A DNA stretch of 64,000 nucleotides from Nectonema munidae (lineage: Eukaryota > Nematomorpha > Nectonematoida > Nectonematidae). The stretch is from positions 861,605 to 925,604 of the forward strand of contig JAUIRK010000987.1 of the NCBI GenBank assembly GCA_030549495.1. The letters are read 5' to 3'. The position numbers and the translations under genes are program-made. Below are positions 33,016 through 45,654 of the stretch, one piece after another; position 1 is the first letter of the stretch; each line of letters starts with the position of its first letter. The notes beneath the pieces are model-generated. The model saw only the letters and a list, made by a program, of their open reading frames with translations. It was not told where the DNA came from and did not search any database.

Positions 33016-36000
33016 CTAAAAAAATAGGAAATTTAACAACATATGGTTTCATCGTAAGCACAATGAGATTATTGAATATGAATCCGCACAATTTCTGATG
33101 CTTGTTCATTTTTTTTGTTTTTAAATATAAAAAAATGAATGCTATACCACGTAAATCCTTATTAATTTTTTTAATCTAAATCGCACACTCACAAATAAAA
33201 ATGTCAATGATCTCTTGAAAACAAGTTCTATTGGTGAACAGGCAAAGATTATGACATTTACAAAAAAATCGAATTTACGATTTAAATTTTAATATTAAAA
33301 GAAATTCTATTACTCACAGATGCTTGGCTATCAAATTAGTGTGGCTATCAAATATATATAGAAATATATATTTCTCTTGGCTATCAAATTAGTGTGCCGA
33401 AAATTTTTATGAGAAAAACCTTATACTGACCTGTACTCACCCCCTAAAAAGTAAAAAAAAATTCCATTTATTCCCACAGTTTTCTTTTACTCTGATATTT
33501 TAAAATAAAAAAAAACTAAATTCTACCTTTGATATAATAAACATTGAAAAAAAAGTATTAATTTATGACGTTATTTATTTTAGGTATTTTTTGAACATAA
33601 TAAAATTTGACAGACCTCACAACAAAGCAGATGTTGCAAAAATAAAAACCTATTTTTTGGTAAAACCTACCCTATCATTACCATAAAGAGTTTAGCTTTC
33701 CAATGATACCATTTTTAATGAAATATTTTCTTTAAATCTTCATGATATGCTTTTGGAGAAAAGTGGTGACATTTTTTCACTAAAATTTAGATCAAATTTT
33801 CTGAAGTAAAGTCCAATTATCAAAAACTTAAAAAGCTTTTGTAAAAATAAACTAGCCTAGTTAGTTAACTTTTTTCTTCAAAACAAATAAGTAAAAATTA
33901 AAAAAAAAATCATATTGTATTATTAAATACAAAGATTCGCAGCCAAACAGATAGTTTCCATGAATAAAACCTCAAATTCAAAGTTAAGTGTTTTGAAATT
34001 TTGTGTAGAATTTTAAAATGGTGCTTTCAAAATGTATGTAAAATATGGTTTGAAAAATTTTATTTTAAGTGTTTTTTCTATATTTTATCAATTTTATATT
34101 TAAATTATATATAATAAGGCCTGGCAAGCTGTCTCCATGAAGGTCTTGCCAGACCTCTGACAAGATAAGATTAAAGGGAGATCATGTATTGCAAAGGATA
34201 ACCAAGTAAGCCACTTGTTAGACAGCTGAAAGCTTATAACATTTATGTAAATTTAATTTGCGAACACTGTAACTAAGACGTGTGACACGTGCTTATTCTG
34301 GCAGCCATACTCTATAGGTTGTAACAGATAAAAGATTAAATACAAATTATCATCATTTATATATTAATTCAAAATAAGTACATATTATTTTATAAATAAA
34401 ACATTTCCCAAGTGCAGAACTGAACAAAAATTTATATATTTGGTTTTTGGACAAATTGCCGACGTTGAAACAATCTAAAATAGACATGAATTTTGAAAAT
34501 GTCTTTTTCCACATATTTTTAAAATTAGCATTTAATTCGTTTTAAATTTAGTTATTAATATAAAAAATATTTTTAAAATTAAAGTATTTTTTCAAATATT
34601 AAATATCTCACTATTTTGAAAAAGTATTTTTTCAAATTTTTAATATCTCACTATGTCTAGTATTTTTTAAAAATATTAAAATAAATGAACTGAGTTTTAT
34701 GTATTCAAATATTATGCCATATGAAAATGAAAGAAGCATATATTATTGAGGTCAAAGAAGTTACTATCATATACTTCTGAAATTGAAAAAATGAAGTTTT
34801 AAAAAGTTCATATTTTAAATATCATTTTTTGTTTAAATTTTTTGTAATTTTTCCATTTTTTTTTATCAAAATTTCGGAATAAAATACACATCTAACTTAA
34901 AAATTATACAAAGCAAAAAATATAGCAGAATAAAATTCGCTTTTGCCTCTCTATATGAGCAAAGATGCTCTTTAACTTCATCATTTTTTACGAATATCGG
35001 AAATAAATCATAACTTATTTATATCTTATCCTTTACTTTTATAGCATATCTTTTGAACACTAAAACTAATATTAAATCATTATAAAATACAATTATTTAT
35101 TTTATAGCCTTAAAAAGAGGCGAAGAAAAGTTTGCTGCTTTCAGTCAAACAATTGTATCAATAACGCCTGCTTTCTTTGTTTTATATCATAAAATTCGGA
35201 TGCAAAGGAATCTCTAAATATCAAAGGTGGTGTTATTCTATATGGTATTATTTTTAATCAACATCAAAAACAAAATGAGGTATATAAAAACAAAACATAT
35301 ATGCATAATGAAAACAAAATGATTAATTGATAAGCACAATTAAGAAAAAAATAGTTATGCCTAGACCTTTTCAGTTCCGTTTAAAACCCGTCCTAGAGGT
35401 TCCGTTAGATCCGGCCCAAAATTTTTATAGTCACTTCCAATCTGGTTGGTAGATATTAATGGTTATGTTCAAACTATACTTAGGCGATCTAGTCCAGTCC
35501 TGGATATTATGAGGCCGGGAATTTGAACAGGTCTAACCATATAATACTGTCATATCATGAACAACCATTGATCTATTGTTATATATTAGCATAAATTTTT
35601 AGACTCACAGCTCGTTATGCTCTCCTTAAAAATGAGGTTGCACCCATGACAAATATAGCATATACTAAGCTTGATATAATTATAATGTACACACTAGTTT
35701 AAAATCCTTTTTCCTTCAATATAATAATAGCAAAGAGTATGGAAGACATGGAGTCTATCTTCGCGAATTGAACAAGGGTGTATGGTAATAGGGAAAATAA
35801 TTCCTTACAGCGTATTTTGGGAAACAAAGTGTATGGCAGGTATTCTCTTTCCTTTTGGAACGGTGGAAGAAGCTACGCGGTTTGTGAAGTGGCGAAAGCA
35901 AAAAATGAGAGCGAGTAGACAACGGAAGAAAGGTTTCATAACACACGACTTAACTTTTCATAACAAGAGGTGAGAATCTCTCCTCTCTTTGCCTATGTAA

Positions 36001-37999
36001 TGATGAAAAGAGTTGGAGTGAGGAACGAAAAGCGTTTTTAAGGGTAGACGGCGTTCTGCGCCAGCATTTCTTGAATTCTTCTTTATCGTTAAAATTCAGA
36101 GAGAAGAGATGATGATGAATAAATCCGCTTTCAATGGCTGAAATGAAGTAGATGGAATAATGCTGTGTGCCTTTTTAAAAAATGCTTTTGAAAGAATGGA
36201 TGGAAAGCCAAACACACGAAAGAGCACTTCGACTGAAAAGGATGGTGCAAAATAGAGAGCAAAGTAGTAGTGCTGATTGTAGATGCCTGCACTACTGCAT
36301 CCTATATTATTGACGCTCTAGAATTTTATAGACTGTAAAGAATTTGATTTGGTCGCCAAGCACTATTGCACAAAGTGTAAGTAAGGAGGAAGAAATGTGA
36401 AAGCTTTGTCGCTATTTGCTCGCTGCTGCCTCATATTTGAGTGGTGAGCTCTCAAATTTATTTGCAGAGTTTCATGTCCTTCCTCCCCTCTTCTCTTTGT
36501 CATCGGTGGGCAAGGAAATGTTGACTGAAGCTCTTACATCCATCCTGCCTTGCTTATACAAATACCATGATAAATAAGTAAAGTGGTGAAATGACGCTTC
36601 GCCTATTATTATTATTGTTGTTGTTATAGCAGCAAGGAACGAGCAAAAGACTGCCACAGTATCACTTACCCCTCTCTTTACCTGGACAAGCCAGCCAGCC
36701 AGCCAGCAGCACACATTGCAGATAATGATCTATAAATGCTTTTTAATGATATGCAGCTCAACGAAGAACATGCATGCATAATGTTCCATACATCATCGAG
36801 CCTTGGCTTTCATGAAACAACCTACAACTCAGCTCACCTTTATCAACAAAGACAAAATAATATGGTGGTACAAAAGACAATTTATTATTAAATATTTATA
36901 CACATACACACACACACACACATCGCACATTTAAACGCAAATTATTGATTCTATAATAACACTAATAACGCGTTGCCAGTGTCTTTCTTCTTGTCGGCGA
37001 TTACAGTTAGAGATTAGATGAGGTGCAAGGATGTGTGTTGTTGTAACACCATTTTTATTCAGCAAACTTCTTCTATCCTGATCTTCCATGTCAAGTGTTC
37101 TGAAAGAGCGTTCAAGCATGTCCGATTTTTTCAAATGATTAAACATAACCTATGAAATCGTAGCTTCTTCAATCAAGCTCTTGCTTGTAAATTCAAACAC
37201 TTACTCAGATTCACAAGAAACTAAGTTAGCGTTCACCAATTATATATAGATTGGAAATAAATCATGTCTTAACACTTGAAAAGCAATGGAGTCGCATAGA
37301 ACTGCTAATATTTTTCAATTGTCTCAACGCATTTTATAGAACCCCTGCGATAAAGTCTGAAAAGGAAATAGCTTTACATCTGTGTTTCTTATAAATAGAA
37401 TTTATTTTTCTGAAGATATTAAGCTTTTCATCCATTTTATAGCAAACTTTTAAATTGCTTTATTTTTGACTTTGTTAAGTTTTGCGTTGGATGCTATTTT
37501 ATAATTTATACTACCCTATTTCTTTATTAGGTACAAAAAATGTTGGCTTTCCTTGAGTTAAATTCATAACAGCTCTTGTCATAAGGATCCTTCCGATTGA
37601 TAGCCGCATTGAAGTAAAGTTGAGAAGATTAGTATGCACGTTCGCATCCGTCCTTAGTCATATCATGATGGTCCAGCCGAGAATACTTTTTGATATCTTT
37701 TCACAAAATAAATTTTATTAATTTACATATTTTTGCAATTCATCGTAAAAAACGTTCCTGGGAACCAGCCATAAAACACCATTACACTAAAAGTATTGTA
37801 TTTTTTTGCGGTACCGTTATACAATTAAAATGTAACTTATTTCGTCTTATACAAATTAATTTAATTAAAAAAAGAATAAATTTAATTAGAAATGTTCATT
37901 AACAGTAAAAACAAAATTCTTTTTTCACACTTATACGATGAAAAGGACACATTACATCATTACATGTATCATAGGTCAACCTACTTCATTTCTTACATT
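33016..37999. other. Presumed 5' region of ephrin B; no exon identified
   Basis: The first ephrin B exon is expected here or further right. A 21-bp perfect direct repeat lies at 33323-33343 and 33376-33396. A small foldback lies at 35362-35534. Sequence from about 35740 to 36850 is less AT-rich and could be a promoter or 5'-UTR zone. A CA microsatellite lies near 36906-36922. Open frames here (35782-35973, 36472-36714, 36931-37146) show no domain. Confidence 0.45.
35362..35534. repeat. Small foldback element
   Basis: Ends TAGACCTTTTCAGTTCC and GGAATTTGAACAGGTCTA are imperfect inverted repeats about 173 bp apart, with CCCG/CGGG words inside. No target duplication is certain and there is no coding capacity. 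Confidence 0.55.
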
Positions 38000-39540
38000 C
38001 AACGCACCTTCTACGCCTTTTTGTAACATTATTATTTGAGTTTAGAGTTCCAAAGCCTGTAAAATAACAAACTAAACTTCCAGCCAAAATAGTGTTTTTT
38101 CTTAAGTTTGAGTTTGGGTATCTCTTCTCCTTCTTCATGGTAAAAAGACAAATTTCTCAAAAATTGTTTTCTGCTCAATTTATAACGATGTTTACACATT
38201 AAAATGAAAGCGTTGTGCCATGAAATATCTATGAGGGTGTAATTTATCAACATGGGCGTTGTCTTTTTTTTGTAGTAAATTCTTCAAGTGTTCGACCCAT
38301 CAAATCAACTCCTCCTTTATATTTTTTGTAGTCTAAAATAATACTTGGTTTTTTATCACTACGATTAGAGATTTCAATACTAAAAACGTGTGAAGAACTT
38401 AAAAGAAGTACTTTTCTATTTTTTGTTGAAAATGTAGAAGCTTTTCTTTTAAAAACATCCGATATTTCTTTTCGTGTAGATTTAATAGTTCCTAATGAAG
38501 TTAAATTTTCTCTAAGTAGTTGCACAGCAAGTTTATAGGAAGTGAATCAACGGTCATTTACTACATCTCGTCCAGTTTTGAAGAAAGGTTAAACAAATTT
38601 GAAGAAAAATCTTTTCTATCAATTGCATCAAAAGGATTCTTTCCGCAATAAATGCATCCTTTCAAAGCATAACCACTAAAAGACTCACACGCCCAAAAAA
38701 TTTTGATTCCATATTTTTCAGGTTTACAGGGCATATAAGTTTTGTATGGAATTTTACCTGAAGTTGTTCATCCACTGTTATAGAGTTTTCTTGAAGATAG
38801 AAACGATATTAATTAATTTGAAAAATTATCCATAACTCTCTTATTGCTGCTAATTTGTCTAACGCTATTCTTTCCTTTCTAAATCTGAAATTGTCGAATC
38901 TCAAACACGAAGAAAAAACCTGAAACGAATTAAGCTCATACGGTAAAAAGGATGACTATCTTTGACAGCCCGAAGGTCTTGCATATTAATTATATTGTCT
39001 CTATCGACACCAGCTCTGATTATAATTGCAAAGCACGCTTCTATTTCTTCTTGATTAAAATTCGACATGTATAAAGGAAACTTTTTACTATTGGATTCTT
39101 TCATGAGCTGATATCGAATATCATTTACTTTACGATTTGTGCAATGCAAAATATGGAGAAGCGTTTCATCGTTGTAAAATAACTTAAAATTATCTTTGTC
39201 AGTCGTTGTTGAGCACAAAGCTATTGAAGGATGCGTAAGTATATTTCTCAAATGAGAAGCTGGTGGTATTGGATTCGAAATCCACCATAGACTTTCCTTT
39301 AAATTCGTTCCTCTTGATTCTAATTCGTGATTGAAAGAACTGTTCTCAGATTCATCAGAATGTTCGCTGTTCGAATCGTCTGAAATTTGAAAATATACTG
39401 CCATGTCTCATTCATTGTCTTCAAAATATTCTTCGGAATCGTCAACATATTTACTTTGAAATAGATTTATATCATTTCCTTCTTGTGTAATTTCTTGATT
39501 TTCTATTTCATCAACAAGAAGTTCTTTTTTCTCCATTTCA
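38000..39540 (-). pseudogene. piggyBac remnant 2: PGBD-like transposase, broken
   Basis: On the minus strand: an acidic N-terminal part (39540-39300, ISDDSNSEHSDESENSSFNH), then SNFNQEEIEACFAIIIRAGV, FRKERIALDKLAAIRELW, the first catalytic block SITVDEQL (near 38790), a degraded middle, 38525-38247 with KNRKVLLLSSSHVFSIEI and YKGGVDLMGRTLEEFTTKK (third catalytic Asp kept), and a shifted frame INYTLIDISWHNAFILMC (from 38253). At least three breaks separate the parts. It is clearly a different lineage from the copy at 17.7 kb: different blocks and no matching Cys-rich tail seen. No TTAA-flanked ends were located. Confidence 0.85.
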
Positions 39541-42500
39541 ATAAAAAATGCGCAAAGAACAGTGATAACAATAGGGAGTGAGATAACAAAAAGTAAGCTA
39601 TAACAAAAAAAGAAAGAAGACGAACAAATGACAAGAAAATAACAAGAAGTATCTTAAATTCATCTGTTTTACATTTATAATGTACTTCATACAAACCAAT
39701 ATAAAGAAATTCATCATACCTTTGATGTCAAGTGAAATGCATTGCAATCATATGCTGAATACCATATGTATAGTACATTTTATTTTATCAATGAAGTTAA
39801 TTTCGTCATAAGTGAAATAAAAGTCATTATTTTTAATATATTTTAATTAAAATTAAATAAACTATTGGTATACTTAGGGTTACTTAGCGCGTTTATATTT
39901 TAACTATTTTAACTTTAAATTTTTATAGCTGATTAAAAGCTTTATGTGTACAAATTGTACACTAAAAAATGCTTACGGGTTGAGCCATTTTCTCTGAGGA
40001 GGCGATTATGAAAGTCGAGTGAAAGCAGTGGCCTGAGACCTTCTTTGAGACAGCGGGTAATAGGAGAGTTTAGTGCCAATCTGTCATTCTGAACTTTATT
40101 CATTTCAACATTAACAGCGTGGCTAAGAAACATAGTACTCTAATTGAGATTCTTTCCGAGCATAAATGTCTTTTCTCTCAAAGAAGTCAAATTCTAGGCC
40201 AGATATTCTATCCTTAGATAGAAGACTTGTCGGAATCTAAGAACAAGCCAAACACGAGGCCCCACGATGTGTGTGTGTGAGAGGAGTTTTCTAGTTTCAC
40301 GATAAGTGACTCTGGAGACTCGATGGCCCAGAAGCTTAATCTTCGTAGAGCTGAACATTTAGTTGGGCTAGGTTTTACAAGCCATCCGTTAACCCTATGT
40401 TGGATTACTAATTTATAGAAAGATGTTTTCTCTCTTAAGATAAAGAGCTACAACTGGCCTATCTTAATCCTCATCACCTAGACTGTTTAGCAATGCCAAT
40501 AAATTGGCTTCAACAGACTTACAAAAACTTGGTCGAAGACCCGTACTCATTTATCGTAAAAGATCCCACAAAAACTCGAGATAAGAACGTGCTGGATATT
40601 GCAACCATGTCTTTCAATCTGAGACCATTAAGGCCTCAATTGTGGGTATTCAGGATTGCTGTGTTACTCACCACAGTTTATTTAGATCCATAATTCTAGG
40701 ATGGAAACGGAACTTCAGTGAAGAGGTGGGTCTTCAACCATGCCAACTGCAATATGTTTAGAACATTACTCAATTATTCATCTCAGTCGAAAATTAAGTG
40801 CCAAGGACTAAAAAAGGCCCAACCAGAGGAAGAGCAAGGGGACAGTGGCACCATCCCATCAAATAAATATGTCATAAAATTTTAAACTTTTTATTCAAAT
40901 TTATAATAAAAAAATCAAAATTTTTACTTTTATTTAAAAACACGATTTAAGGTTAATAAAAATACTTTTTTTCAGAGTTAAATTAAGATCTTTTACTAAT
41001 AGCAAGAAATCTTTTAGTTTTTGTCACATCCTTCAAAAATTTCTGTCAAAGTCATTGTGGTCAAGATAATGTTCAGAGCAGGACAGGAAAGAGCTTCTTT
41101 AGTTTGAACTAAACCGAAGCGGACTATAAGATCTACGCACCAGATGCGACAGGATTACAGATTAAGCATTGAAATAACAAAAAATTCTTTAACCAATTTT
41201 GCTTTACATCGAAAAAACAGATAGTTCATACTTTGCATGTAGAGGAATAAAACTTATTAGATATTATACTAATCATATAATTCTACAATTCTACACATAA
41301 TCTTGCGTAAATCGAATTAAAAACTCGACGATGAGACTAACATACACCAAGATATAGTTTGAAGCATCTTTGATCAAATTAAGGTCCATTTTTTACACAT
41401 CAAACAAAAAATAACAAACAACCAACAGAAGAAAGTGATGCAGAGAGGAGCCAACTAGACATAGCGTTGTCAAGTGTAAAGTTAATTCCCCCAAACTCTG
41501 TCCATACTTTCGGATTAAGTTACCACTTTAGGAATTTTTTTCACATCGAACGCTGATTCCCGGAACATAGAAAAAGTCTAAACCCAGTTTTGTAACACCT
41601 AGAATTTTTTTACTATTACTTCTCCTATTTTTTAAGAGATAAGAAAAAGGTCATAAATTAAAGCAAGGTGTGGAACCTAATGACAATGGTCCCCACCAAA
41701 TCTTACTACAAATTAATTAGAAAATTAAAGAACTTCAAATATACTTACAAATTACACTGAGCACCTAACACAATTCCAACAAGCAGGAGATGTAAAATTG
41801 GGCGCTATTTAAAAGTTTTAACACTTCAAAAATTGAAAAATAGGGCTTGTGGTATCTAAAATAGGAAGACAAACTGTAGCCACCATTATTCCACTAAATG
41901 CCATGTGCTATTATATTGCAGTTTCATTAAGGATTAATCATTTTTTTTATACAAATAAATTGTGACGTCATCCACATTCTTCTTTCCATGTGGTTGGGTA
42001 CTAAACCAAAATTCAAATGAGAGTAAATGCGTGTTTAGTGCTATTCAAAATCTTCTTCATAAATCGGCCTTCATACAAGTAGCCTTGTTGCCGGCCCTTT
42101 GGTTGTTATACATGCTTCTATATCATTTTGTCGCAGTTTCTAATTGGTTCGCTGAGTCCTTTCTCCCGTTGAGTCTCCATTGAGTCGGCTATCGTATTCA
42201 TTATTCTTTATATTTAAAATTTGGAGTGACATATATCATGTTTGGGAAAATAAATCGAGAAATTGAGAATTACATTAGAATGGTGAAAGTACCAGAAGGG
42301 TGAATTTTGAAGCTGGATTTGTTTCTAGCAAGGTTTTGGCTGAGCGAAATGGTTTATCATTTTTAGAATAGCATAGGTTAGGAAAAACTCCACTATCAAT
42401 GAATACAAGTAAAATGTTTGGTACTTTTTACCAAGCATATCTTATTTATATATTCATTTTTAATAGTTAATTTAAATTTAGAATTTCTTTATGTTTATCA

Positions 42501-42852
42501 ATAATGTTGCCATTAAAAGATTAAATACGAGTAGAATGAATGAGCCGGTCGCTCGTTAAGATTGGCCTTTCATTTTAGGAATCTTACACAACAGAACCAA
42601 TGAAAAAAGCCATAAAAATGATATTTATGGTAGCTTGTACAAAGCCAAATATAAACGCTTTTCACATCAATATTTAAAGTACTTACATCGCGCTGGAAAT
42701 ATTCAAGTATACACTGGGAACTTTAGCTGCAAATTTAAAGCAGAACAAAAGCAAATAAATCACGAGCTTAAGCATGTCGCACCCTTCCTAGGACTCAAAG
42801 GATGCTTATCAAATTCAGTGTGTAAATAATGAGAACAAGTCATTAAAATTCA
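39541..42852. other. No gene assigned
   Basis: Composition is somewhat less AT-rich around 39,950-42,200, but no domain could be recognised. Open frames at 40493-40693, 41962-42183 and 42635-42829 (plus strand) have no known motif and no clear splice context; they may be chance or pieces of unknown genes. Confidence 0.4.
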
Positions 42853-42858
42853 TTTATT
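42853..42858 (-). terminator. PolyA signal of the Gly-rich peptide gene
   Basis: AATAAA on the minus strand, beginning four bases after the stop codon, implying a very short 3' UTR. Confidence 0.65.
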
Positions 42859-42861
42859 GAC

Positions 42862-43176
42862 TCAACCATAAAAGCCACCATAGAAAGGCGAAAAACCTCC
42901 AAAGCCTAGACCTAGGCCTAAGCCAAAACCACCATATCCTCCCATGAAAGGAAGCCACCTTCTTGAACGACTCAAAGACTCATCTTCCGGATCCACTGCG
43001 TCCTCTTTCATGAGCAAAGTGGCATGATGCTTGTTCTCATCCGTTTCCTCTTCATCGCCTGGCGCCTCGATCTGCGGAACTGTGTCTGGCTCCATTTTGT
43101 CACTTGGCTCCTTCAAAACCGTCCTTGTCTCTGCAGCGAAGTAGAGAACGCACAGGAAAAGTAGGGTCTTTAGCAT
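42862..43176 (-). CDS. Secreted precursor of a glycine-rich C-terminal peptide
   Basis: A single-exon gene of 104 codons. Residues 1-16 (MLKTLLFLCVLYFAAE) are a signal peptide. About 17-69 is an acidic pro-segment rich in Glu and Asp. RSRR at 70-73 is a furin-type site. What remains is a 31-residue peptide, WLPFMGGYGGFG..., made of Gly, Phe, Leu and Tyr and ending FYGGFYG. I chose this Met rather than the one 24 codons upstream because a TATA box (43220-43227) lies inside that longer frame. PolyA signal, compact size and signal peptide make it a convincing host gene. Gly-rich peptides of this layout are known among arthropod antimicrobial peptides, cuticle proteins and YGG-type neuropeptide-like precursors. 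I cannot choose among them, and I recognise no specific family. Confidence 0.8.
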   Translation of the reverse strand: MLKTLLFLCVLYFAAETRTVLKEPSDKMEPDTVPQIEAPGDEEETDENKHHATLLMKEDAVDPEDESLSRSRRWLPFMGGYGGFGLGLGLGFGGFSPFYGGFYG

Positions 43177-43219
43177 TTTTTGGAGAAATGAGGAGTGTAT
43201 CAGGCCCAAAGACCTCTTC

Positions 43220-43227
43220 CTTATATA
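43220..43227 (-). promoter_or_regulatory. TATA box of the Gly-rich peptide gene
   Basis: TATATAAG on the minus strand about 45 bp before the chosen ATG, leaving a transcription start some 25-30 bp downstream and a short 5' UTR. Confidence 0.65.
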
Positions 43228-44021
43228 CTTTCTGCCAAAGAACTTCATTTGAATGAGGAGTAAAAGACAGCGTGCTTATGATGATGATGATGATAATAAT
43301 AAGATGACAGAAATCAAAGTAGGAAACATGTAGATGAGTACTTTGTATTAAATAATAATTCAAAGTAGGAACATGGAAGCATTGCTGAATATGTGCATTC
43401 AAATCTTCTTGGGAGGAATTCTTCTAGCAGGATCTTTTGCATGCAAATTTACGAGATTTGCTTAAACGCAGTAAAGCTTCTCCTTGCGCGCTCTGCTTCT
43501 CCTTGGAACCCCAAGACCTAGGCATAGTTCATAACCTTTCTTAACTAATACAATTCCTGCCGTGTTTTGGGACAAAAGTCGACAATCAAAATGTCGACGC
43601 ATAATGGACAAAATGTCGAAAAATATTTTTATTTAATTTAGTACACTCATACCACTTTATCACTGTACATATTTGAAATCTTTTTGAAATATTTCCTGTA
43701 TCAAATGTACTTAATGTACGTATTTAAATACGGGTTGTAAAGTCGTATGAATAAGACTAGTCATTTACATCTTATGTTTTCTTCACAATTACATATCATA
43801 AGTTTTTTTGTAATTTTAAAGTAGTCAAAATGCTTCAATTAAAAAATTAATAATTTTTTCTCAAATTATGGAAATTTTACTATAATTTTTTCTATTTCAT
43901 CTAACATGAAAAAATTTCATCTAACAGCTATTCCAGTTAATTCCCTGTAATCAATTTTATTTAGTTTTAATAATTTTTATTTTATGTTATTCTTTAATAT
44001 ATTTGTTATACTGATTAACAT
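43228..44021. other. No gene seen
   Basis: Promoter-side flank of the peptide gene, then AT-rich sequence. At 43571-43620 the words GTCGAC, AAAATGTCGACG and ACAAAATGTCG recur, resembling a minisatellite-type transposon end, but no partner end was found. Confidence 0.4.
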
Positions 44022-44153
44022 TTTTAACGCTTTAAGGACCCGTGGGATACTGGTGTCCAAAAAATTGAAATCGTCTGCTTTAGATATATAAAATTGCATT
44101 GAAAAATAAAGCAGACGATTAGTCTTCAAAATTCTGGTCCTCCAAGGCTTAAG
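44022..44153. repeat. Diverged TTAA-type MITE relative
   Basis: Ends GCTTTAAGGACC and GGTCCTCCAAGGC pair as inverted repeats. TTAA stands before the first and CTTAAG after the last. The internal ATCGTCTGC and GCAGACGAT words tie it to the same family. Confidence 0.55.
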
Positions 44154-44259
44154 ATAATTTTCCATCAGATAAAATTTGTTTTGATCTCAATGATGCAAGG
44201 GTTCAGAAAATTCCAAAGATAAATGGAATCATCTCCATTTTATTTTTATACTTTTATTT

Positions 44260-44505
44260 AAACCCATTTAAAACCAAGCCAATCAGACGACTTTAGTAAT
44301 TTCTATTTAATTCCATTTAACCCATTTACGGCCAATGTTCCTATTTTGGAACATAAGTAATTTCATCTTCGTCTGCTTTTTTCAATGACTTTGAATATAA
44401 ATCGTCTGCGTTTTTTAGATATCGTCTGCTTTGCTTGGTCTTAAATGGGTTAAAGTAGGAATTCGTCTGCGTTCCCTATGGGAACATTAGTCGTAAATGT
44501 GTTAA
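44260..44505. mobile_element. Cluster of TTAA-type MITE copies
   Basis: A partial left end (AAACCCATTTAAAACCAAG) comes first. Next is a complete copy at 44321-44449 (CCCATTTACGGCC...TTAAATGGG) flanked by TTAA on both sides. A second right-end-like piece follows, with GTCTGCGTTCCC and ending CGTAAATGTGTTAA at 44505. It looks like nested or tandem insertion, or a longer founder element of which the 129-bp form is a part. Confidence 0.7.
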
Positions 44506-45654
44506 TTGACATTTTTATTAGAGTAAAAAATTTTGCACGTGTATAAGCAATGAAGGTATCTTAAATGAGTCAAAATATCTTCTGTCGTCTAAAATGTTAT
44601 TTACTTTTTCATTTTGATCAAATATAACTGGTATAATTTAAATTATAATAATATTTTGCATCGCTCTCTGGGCCTGAGGAAAGAAAGATATCTTTATCCG
44701 TAACAGTCACGTAAGTATATACTCTCTATAGGCTATAAACCTCATACAATTCACGTTTTATTTAAATCCTCACTGGAAATTTCGCTTTTGAAGGTCCTAA
44801 AAAATCATAAAATGTCGGTTTATTTTAAAACATTTAGGGTCAAGAAAATCAATTAGAAATCGTTCAAGACCTCAACTCCTAGACGCTTCCTCGCCTTTGA
44901 TCTCAAACTTCAAAAGTAGAACTTCCTGTGTCTTATCCAAGCTTAGATTATTGGTGCTTGAACTTTACTGCAGATTTTTTTCTCTCTCTGTTATTATCAA
45001 GGGCTAAGCTTTTATAAACAAAACACCTAATGGGGGAGAAGGGACAGATTTTAACCCATTTGTATCATCATATATTTCTACACCTGTTTTGAATGTTAAA
45101 TAAAATGTTTAATAATTTGTTTGGACGTCTGTTTTATAAATTAATTTTGAAAATTAGTTTAATCTATTTATAGAATAAATTATTTTATAAAAAATCTGAT
45201 GGTTCCTTATCACCACATAAGTGGAGTGACAAGTAACATATGCTCATTTTTAAATTTTACCCTGTTTCTTCCCTATGCTGGTGAAAAGGTACACACAAGA
45301 TGTTTTTAAAAAAGCTTCAATTTTTACTTCAAGTGCATCCTATGAAACTTTAAGTTTGTTTTTTTTATTTAAAATTTTTAAAAAATTTATAACTAATCTT
45401 ATAGTAAATAATTATTTAGTTTTTAACATTTGTAGTTTTTATATATAATAATCATTCATGATAATTTTTATAATTTATGAGTGGAAAAAATACTATGAAA
45501 TTATATTCCAAATCTACAAAAACGGTTATTATTATCAATATTGTATAAAACATAAAATAGTTTCAATGATAAAAGAAAATTCTAATAAAATTTTTAGTAA
45601 ACTTCTAAAAGTATAAAAAAATTAATTGAAAGTTAATAATAGTAATTTGGATTA
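44506..45654. other. No gene seen
   Basis: AT-rich; no coding segment or element recognised. Confidence 0.5.

Noticed and set aside
35755-35973. Overlapping frames on both strands near 35.8 kb
   Set aside because: They are mutually antisense, with no recognised motif on either strand.
36472-36714. Minus-strand 80-codon frame with a WLAGWL start
   Set aside because: The sequence comes from GCC/CAG and TTA simple repeats; there is no domain and no splice context.
36906-36922. CA repeat as a regulatory element
   Set aside because: An ordinary microsatellite with nothing around it to suggest function.
43177-43248. Longer N-terminus for the Gly-rich peptide (128 codons)
   Set aside because: The extension contains the TATA box and lacks a signal peptide; the internal Met gives a proper signal sequence.
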